A DNA stretch of 64,000 bases from Distichodus sexfasciatus. Taxonomy: Eukaryota > Chordata > Actinopteri > Characiformes > Distichodontidae. The stretch covers positions 4,037,899 to 4,101,898 of the forward strand of contig JAVGVS010000017.1 of NCBI GenBank assembly GCA_032718565.1, read 5' to 3'. Under the pieces are notes generated by a model. The model had not been told where the DNA came from. It did not search any database and saw only the letters and a program-made list of their open reading frames with translations. Both the position numbers and the translations under genes were made by a program. Below are positions 58,481-64,000 of this stretch, one piece after another (position 1 is the first letter of the stretch; the number at the start of each line of letters is the position of its first letter).

Positions 58481-59426
58481 AATGGCAAACAAGTGGCACT
58501 GCATCATGATGGCAGGCGGGACAAAACAGAATTGTTTTAGTGGAAGAAAGAGCTATCCGTCACTGTCTGTCAGCTCATTCATCCAACTCTCCACGAGCAT
58601 CGAGCCCATCCGTCATCCCCTCTCAGCCTCCGACACCCGCCCAGGTTGGCCACTTCACTTGAAAGGGAGGGGGTTCCAAATATGGACCCTCATAGCCCCG
58701 GCGTTATTCTTTCCCATCCCCTCTATGCTCCCTAATTTGCGAAACTCTCGCCCCGAACACCAACACGATCACCACTTTACACCGTCTTCGTAGTTTCAAT
58801 TTAAGCAAAACTAAGCATGATTTGAGCATAGATGTGGCTTAGATTTGGTGCAGCTAGCAGACAGAGATGGCACTAAAGGAAAGGTCAGGGGAGAAGCGGC
58901 TTCACGGTTCCAAAAGTAGCACTGCGATTTTAGAGATGTGGATCGTTCACTTGTGTCTCAGTAAGGTGATGGCATTGGCCCACCTCCCAGTGGTTGCTGA
59001 CTGTGCAACCCAATGTTCAAGCGTGTAAAACGTGCAAATCGGATAAGGTGACCCGTAAAAAGCCTGCTTAGGGACACTCACCTTAAACTCAAGAGGAAGT
59101 GTTTAGGCCACAGCTGAATCACATGAAACAAAAGCAAATACAAAACCCTCCCAAAGGTCTGTAACGGTCAAAGCCTTGGGATCGGAGATATGAATACAAA
59201 AACACAGACACACACACACATTGAAGACGACTTAAGGAAAGAAACCTTTAAACAAAACCATGGCTGGGGTAGAGGTTTAGGGGGTTGGGATTGGCGGTGT
59301 AGGAAGAGAGAATGAGAAAAAGGGGGTGGTGGGGGGATGCTGAGGGGTAAACAGGGAAAAACAGAAGAAAGGGAGAAGGAAGAATGAAAGAAAAGAAAAA
59401 GGGGTGGAAAAAAAACAAAGACCTAC

Positions 59427-59500
59427 TTGTCTCAAGTCGATGAAGGCGAGCAGCAGAGTGTCCCCCTGGAAGCCAGGCACCGGGCCGGCCCTGGCAAACC
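59427..59500 (-). CDS. exoc6b: exoc6b internal coding exon (third from last)
   Basis: The first two bases complete an Arg codon begun in the exon at 61563. Then follow 24 codons reading FARAGPVPGFQGDTLLLAF and IDLRQ, matching the exocyst Sec15/EXOC6 C-terminal domain (the GPVPGFQ block is diagnostic). The acceptor is TTTCCCACAG and the donor CAA/GTAGGT (59421-59426). Length is 74 nt with the expected phases. The paralog exoc6 has the same block, so assignment to exoc6b rests on the whole four-exon set and on cyp26b1 next door. Confidence 0.94.
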
Positions 59501-61562
59501 CTGTGGGAAAGAGAGAGGGATAAAGAGAGCAGGGAATTTGCCATGGAGTGGGAGATTGGCAGACGGATGACAGCCGGGACAAGGGGAGGACAGGGGGAGG
59601 TTCAGTTGGGGAGGGGGAGGTGGGGTTGATGGTGTTGGGGGTGCTGATGAAGAGTTTGGGGGGGCTGGATGGTTGGTTGGTTGGTTCAGGGCTGTCCATG
59701 CCACAGAGTCATGTCTCTGGGCTTGCCACTGGCTTTGTGCTGCCCGTCTTAAAAAACTCATCATCAAACTCTCATTAATTATCCACAGTGTCGATCTGAC
59801 AGGGCCGAGAGCTGGGCGGGGCGCTAGGAACAAGGGGGGGAATGGGGGGCTGCCTTTACCTCAGCGGCCTAAAATCTGATGCCTATTCCCATGGGGCCGT
59901 TTCACCCGACATGCGGTGCATCACAGGGCGAAGGGGGTGACGGGAAATTTGTGAAAAGGCAAAAGCAAGGGACGAGAGGCATTGTCGAGAGGTTTCTGGG
60001 GGTTGGATGTGAGGCCACTGGACCTTTCTCCGCCTTTGGAGGGGAAAACCCGTAAACAAGCAGCTTCGCCATTCTAGAAAACGGAACGTTTGACACTAGG
60101 GGACAAAACAAGCTGGGGCCGGGAAGAAATCCCTTTCACCCCACAACGCTGTGCGCCTTTCTCGCCTCTCACGCGGATTACACGCCTGCCATCTTTATTT
60201 CTGACCCCTGCAAACGCCGAGCCAGCGCCTTGCTTACCCCCGCTCCCACTTTTGTCCACCTATCTCCGCCTAAACTCTGACAGCCGCTCGCACCAGTCGG
60301 CCTACCCTTGTACAGGTGGGGAGATGGACACTTTGATGTGGGTCGGGACGCATCTTTACATTTCAGAAGAGAATTAAAATGAGGGGCCTAAGTTGGAGAG
60401 CGAAGAGGAAACTGTATAGACGTCTTAATGAAAATAGTTTAGTCCAAATGGTGTAAATTAAGGAGTGGAACATGAAGTTTCAGAGTTGTACAATTTCTTC
60501 CATGAGCCTGGTTTTAAAGTTCGGGAGTCAACTGTTTTGTAGCATCGTTCACGGCTAAACTGAACTCGGACTGAATGATGAATGCTGACAAGATGACAAG
60601 CACAACAAATTGTCTTTCTGAAGGACACACAGCACCCCTTGTGGCTTGAGGTGGGCATTACAACTAACCTAGACTTACAGTTCCCTAGAACAAGATTATT
60701 TTAAAGCACTACCTCTTAACTTCAGGGGGAAAAAAGGGCCCATATGCCAAGACCCCCAGCCTTTGGCCTCTTTCCCTCCCACCTGTTCACTTTGGAGATG
60801 AATCCCTCATTAGTTGACATATTATTGGACAATGAGAGAAGTACAGTCAGTAAAATAACCTCTGATAAGTTATATTTTCAGCAGTTTGTCCTCTAAATGC
60901 CTCGTATGGTCCTCATTACCTCCACCCAGCCTTCCTCATATTTGCACACACAGCAAGCGATTTAGCGAGGGTTAAGACAATTTCCAGACGAGAGGCAGCC
61001 GGATTACGATCCCTTTGTGTGGCTCCTGAAAACGAAAGCTTCAGCCTTCAAGCATCAAGCGGACCGACGTTGAGATGCTACTTATCAGCGCGGTTGGAAA
61101 ATGGGGGAAAAACAACTAGGAAAATAAAAGGCAACAGATGGTGTGGCCACAGACGTTGATGTGGCAGTCTCGTGCAGGAAGGTCATTTCATTTCTCCGCC
61201 TGTGACCTCTGGGCGATGGCGTGCGCGAGGCGAGGATCATGGGAAATCCATTAACCAGCGCGGGTTAGACGCTCAAAAGCGGTTTCAGCTGCGGTCGCAG
61301 GGAAAGCTCCAAGGAGAGACGGGCCAAGCGACACAGCTCTGTCACGAGCCAAAAATGCATTCTCTTCTCCTTCGCTAGCTTTGGTCTAAATGTGCCTTTG
61401 GGGAGCTGGGGAATCAGTTTTGAGGGGATGCAAAAATTTCTGACATCAAAACACATTAATAGCAGAAAAGGTGTGTGGCCACCTCTCGTATGCACAAGAA
61501 GATGCAACTGTTCACAAGAAAAACGGCTTATGGAAATGGCTTAATACGAAGCTGATACTCAC
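59501..61562 (-). other. exoc6b: exoc6b intron with repeat-poor islands
   Basis: An intron of about 2.1 kb with almost no transposable elements, unlike the neighbouring introns. Unique stretches (59750-60400 and 60700-61400) contain words like CTCTCATTAATTATCCACAG (homeodomain cores). It may be selected for regulatory content, or simply young and compact. Confidence 0.6.
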
Positions 61563-61704
61563 GCTCACACTCTTTGACGTCTGTGTTGAACTGCTGCAGC
61601 GCTCCCATCGATATCTGTCTGACATCAGCCTCCAGCAAGAGGTGCAGTAACGAGTTGGAGAGGTGTTTACACGCAGACATACATGCCGTCTGAGCCACCT
61701 TTCC
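61563..61704 (-). CDS. exoc6b: exoc6b internal coding exon (fourth from last)
   Basis: It encodes GKVAQTACMSACKHLSNSLL, then HLLLEADVRQISMGALQQFN and TDVKECE, followed by one base of an Arg codon completed at 59500. The block matches the alpha-helical C-terminal region of EXOC6B. The acceptor is CCCTGTAG at the right and the donor C/GTGAGT (61557-61562). Length is 142 nt, starting in phase 0. With the three downstream exons it gives the last 151 residues of a protein of about 800. The remaining upstream exons were not found to 64000. Confidence 0.95.
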
Positions 61705-61762
61705 CTACAGAGAAAGCGATAGACAGAGACAGAATGATGCTCAAGAAATGAAGACATTAGAG

Positions 61763-62215
61763 GTCGACTGATATTGGTTTTTCAGGGCCGATATCGATAC
61801 TGATTATTGATAGTTAACGGGGCCGATAACTGATATTTGGAACCGATATGCAGAAATAAAGAAAATTTCAAAATGTAGAATTTTACAAACACCGAGCTCA
61901 GCTGAAACTCTCCCCTCGCCTCTTCTCCTTCTCGCTGCGCTCATGTGTGAGTGTGGTGTAAGTGAAAACAAGGCTCAATTGGCTACTACCCGTGTGATGT
62001 ATCCAATCAGAGACTGTTGTGGGCGGGACATTAAATGAAGCAACGAGTCGAGAGCAAACGGCACAGAGAGAAGAGACGGCAGTGGAGCCACAGTAGCGCA
62101 CCTTGTAATTACTTACTAAATATCGGTGATGATCAAAATTAAACACTGATACCGATAATCAGCAAAATCCCTGATATCGCCCTCGATAATCAGTCCGGCC
62201 GATAGTAGGTCGACC
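61763..62215 (+). mobile_element. MITE family J, full copy
   Basis: Left end TAGAGGTCGACTGATATTGG and right end (inverse) CCGGCCGATAGTAGGTCGACC. The interior matches 28240-28765 in the opposite orientation (GCCACAGTAGCGCACCTTGT). Confidence 0.75.
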
Positions 62216-63129
62216 CTTGGGATCAGAACATGGGATGAAGATCTCTCTGCTCTCGTTTAATCCCCCTAATAAGACACGATTTCTCAAATTTTCATGCACA
62301 CAAAAACGCACACACACACACAAATCCTCAAGTATCCCTGCATCCATCTCTTTCCTGTCAAGCAGAGCAATATTTTCATAAGCAATCTGAAAGCTTTTAA
62401 TGTGAGACTAAACCTAAAAGAAAACATAAGCGCAGCGGGGCCGGGTTTGTGGGGCTTCTCTCTAATAGGGTCAAAAATAAAAAACAAAAACACTATTATA
62501 GAAGAGGACTTTCTGCATCTTTCTGCCACACACATGGCCGTAAATCCGTAGAGCTTAATAGGAACTCCACGGTAAAATGACACAAGAGCACAGTCACATC
62601 GCAAACAGAAAGAAAGACAGACGTAAACACACAGAGACAGAGGGGGAGATAGAGGGAAAACAGGTAAAATGGCCCAAAATCTGTTAATTTGGGCACCATG
62701 TGGAAAATCCCAGCTGTGGGTTGTGTTCTAAAAGTGAGCCATGAGATGACCACTGCCAATGGAAACTTCATCTGAAAATAAATACCCTACTGACAGAGTG
62801 ACGGAGCGAGCGAGACCTCCACAACCCTTTTAATCCTGAACTACAGCGCAAACTACAGCCTGTGCTATAACGATTAATAAAACTGTGATCAACACAGTTT
62901 GCTCGATATTTTCATTTTGGATCGATGTTATTGGCTTGTTGATCAGTGATTCGATATACTGACAAAGACTGAAGTATCGTTACTCCCGTAATCGTCATAC
63001 TCGAACATCATGTGGTGAAATGCAAGTGCAAATTTAAATAGAATGTATATTAAATCAAAGATAGAATTCAAGAAACTATATCTAATAAAATGTAGAGAAT
63101 ATGAAGATGTATAGGAGAATATAGATAAA

Positions 63130-63290
63130 TATGTGAGTGATCCTGAGTTGGTGATTTGGTGAGTTCGAATCCTAGAAAAATTTTAAGGGAACACCCAAGC
63201 AAGGCTCTTAAGCCTAAGTTGTCTCCAGGGGAGACAGTCCCTGTAATTAGGCATTAGCTCCAAGTTGGTGCAGCTTGACCACTGAAGATT
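63130..63290 (+). mobile_element. SINE family B-like fragment
   Basis: B box GAGTTCGAATCC near 63160, then CCCAAGCAAGGCTCTTAAGC and GGGGAGACAGTCCCTGTAAT. Confidence 0.6.
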
Positions 63291-63430
63291 TTCAGTAGGA
63301 AGGGCACTTAGCTTCATTTTAGAGCCAATATGGCCAATTTCAACACCAATAAAATACATGAATTTTAACGCCTTACAACCTTTTATAGGAGTGGTTTTCT
63401 CATCTTGTTATTCATTATTATTCATTTTGG

Positions 63431-63520
63431 GGCAGCTGATTGCATAATATTTGGCCCTGTGATCAAAGGAATCCCGGACCGGTAAAGCTACTACTGGGGT
63501 ACCGTCCCCAAGCTTGTGAA
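63431..63520 (+). mobile_element. SINE family A fragment
   Basis: GGCAGCTGATTGCATAATAT, then GGAATCCCGGACCGGTAAAG and GGGTACCGTCCCCAAGC. Truncated at the 3' end. Confidence 0.65.
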
Positions 63521-64000
63521 GAAAGCGTCGCTATTGCCTTTACGTGGTGGACCGCATATGTCCTATGATTCCAAAAGTGTTCTGATACGGGAAATTAAGC
63601 ATAGCAATCCATTCTCTGTGAACTTAATGCAGAACTGTGCATAAAGATGACCCACAGGTAAACACTTTGGACAGTCTGATTACTGCCCCCACACACCAAA
63701 CTACAATGTGGGCTGCAGGTTGGCGTTAAACAGCGTCAAACGAATGCCGACGTAATGCATTACTGAAGTCAGTCAAGCGCAGCTACAAAAGAGCACGTTG
63801 ATTTATCCAAGATTGGAACGCCCGTGTGGATGGGGCCTCACACACAGACGTCCGTCAGTCCCGATGATCAGTGTTGCGTCGTTATGTTTAGTAACTTTTT
63901 CTCTTTGACATAATGGCTTGTTTACAGGCGAAAGTAGGTCGCTCCAGACCAACACTCGGGCATAATCAAACACACCATGGACTGTCTGTCTGTCACACAT

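Larger units (their letters stand above)
31593..59426 (-). other. exoc6b: large exoc6b intron (about 27.8 kb)
   Basis: The intron lies between in-phase exons. The right donor is CAA/GTAGGT and the left acceptor CTCCAG. It holds many SINEs and MITEs, a Tc1 relic and several repeat-poor islands listed separately. No nested protein-coding gene is recognised; the longest open frame (57609-58316, plus strand) matches no family I know. Confidence 0.85.
61705..64000 (-). other. exoc6b: exoc6b intron (partial, continues beyond the right edge)
   Basis: I looked for the preceding exocyst exon on the minus strand and did not find it. The stretch holds MITE J (61763-62215), a CA run (62304-62322), a MITE-like fragment (62860-63000), SINE B (63130-63290) and SINE A (63431-63520) fragments, and an unnamed repeat at the right edge. 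Confidence 0.7.

Noticed and set aside
24216..61704. Assignment of the exons to the paralog exoc6
   Set aside because: The C-terminal ending and the adjacent cyp26b1 fit exoc6b; exoc6 normally neighbours other cyp26 genes, ends differently, and is less similar.
61705..64000. A further exoc6b exon near the right edge
   Set aside because: No frame shows the preceding exocyst sequence. The open frame at 63803-64000 appears to be part of a dispersed repeat.

Overview
This is nuclear DNA from a vertebrate, almost certainly a teleost fish. The genes are split by GT-AG introns, most of the sequence is non-coding and packed with SINEs, MITEs and microsatellites, and two neighbouring genes are recognisable as cyp26b1 and exoc6b, which sit side by side in other vertebrates. 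The SINE and MITE types are fish-like. I cannot name the species.

Layout. Both genes are read on the minus strand, right to left. Positions 1-3167 are the start of cyp26b1 intron 1; the remaining exons lie beyond the left edge. Exon 1 of cyp26b1 (retinoic-acid hydroxylase) is at 3168-3373 and carries an apparent 2-nt insertion near its start. Its promoter-proximal DNA follows, and an intergenic stretch of about 19 kb runs to the 3' end of exoc6b near 22865. exoc6b (exocyst subunit of the Sec15 family) fills the rest: its last four coding exons are at 61563-61704, 59427-59500, 31480-31592 and 24216-24342. They join in frame and give the C-terminal 151 residues up to the stop codon. The introns between them are about 2.1, 27.8 and 7.1 kb. 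Upstream exons of exoc6b lie beyond the right edge.

Repeats. At least fourteen copies of one tRNA-derived SINE are present, plus two other SINE families, several MITE families (some nested in each other), a decayed Tc1-like transposon and many CA, CT and AAT microsatellites. MITE families with different terminal repeats share one interior core of about 100 bp.

How it may work together. CYP26B1 destroys retinoic acid, and CYP26 genes are commonly switched on by retinoic acid. Within the exoc6b intron, 28.6 kb upstream of cyp26b1, lies a perfect DR5-type direct repeat matching the retinoic-acid response element consensus, and a second cluster of nuclear-receptor half-sites lies 5.5 kb further out. 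The large exoc6b introns hold several repeat-poor islands that look like regulatory DNA. This suggests a regulatory block in which exoc6b introns house cyp26b1 enhancers. That idea is inference and needs conservation and chromatin data. I found no CRISPR array, rRNA, convincing stand-alone tRNA gene or prokaryotic feature.
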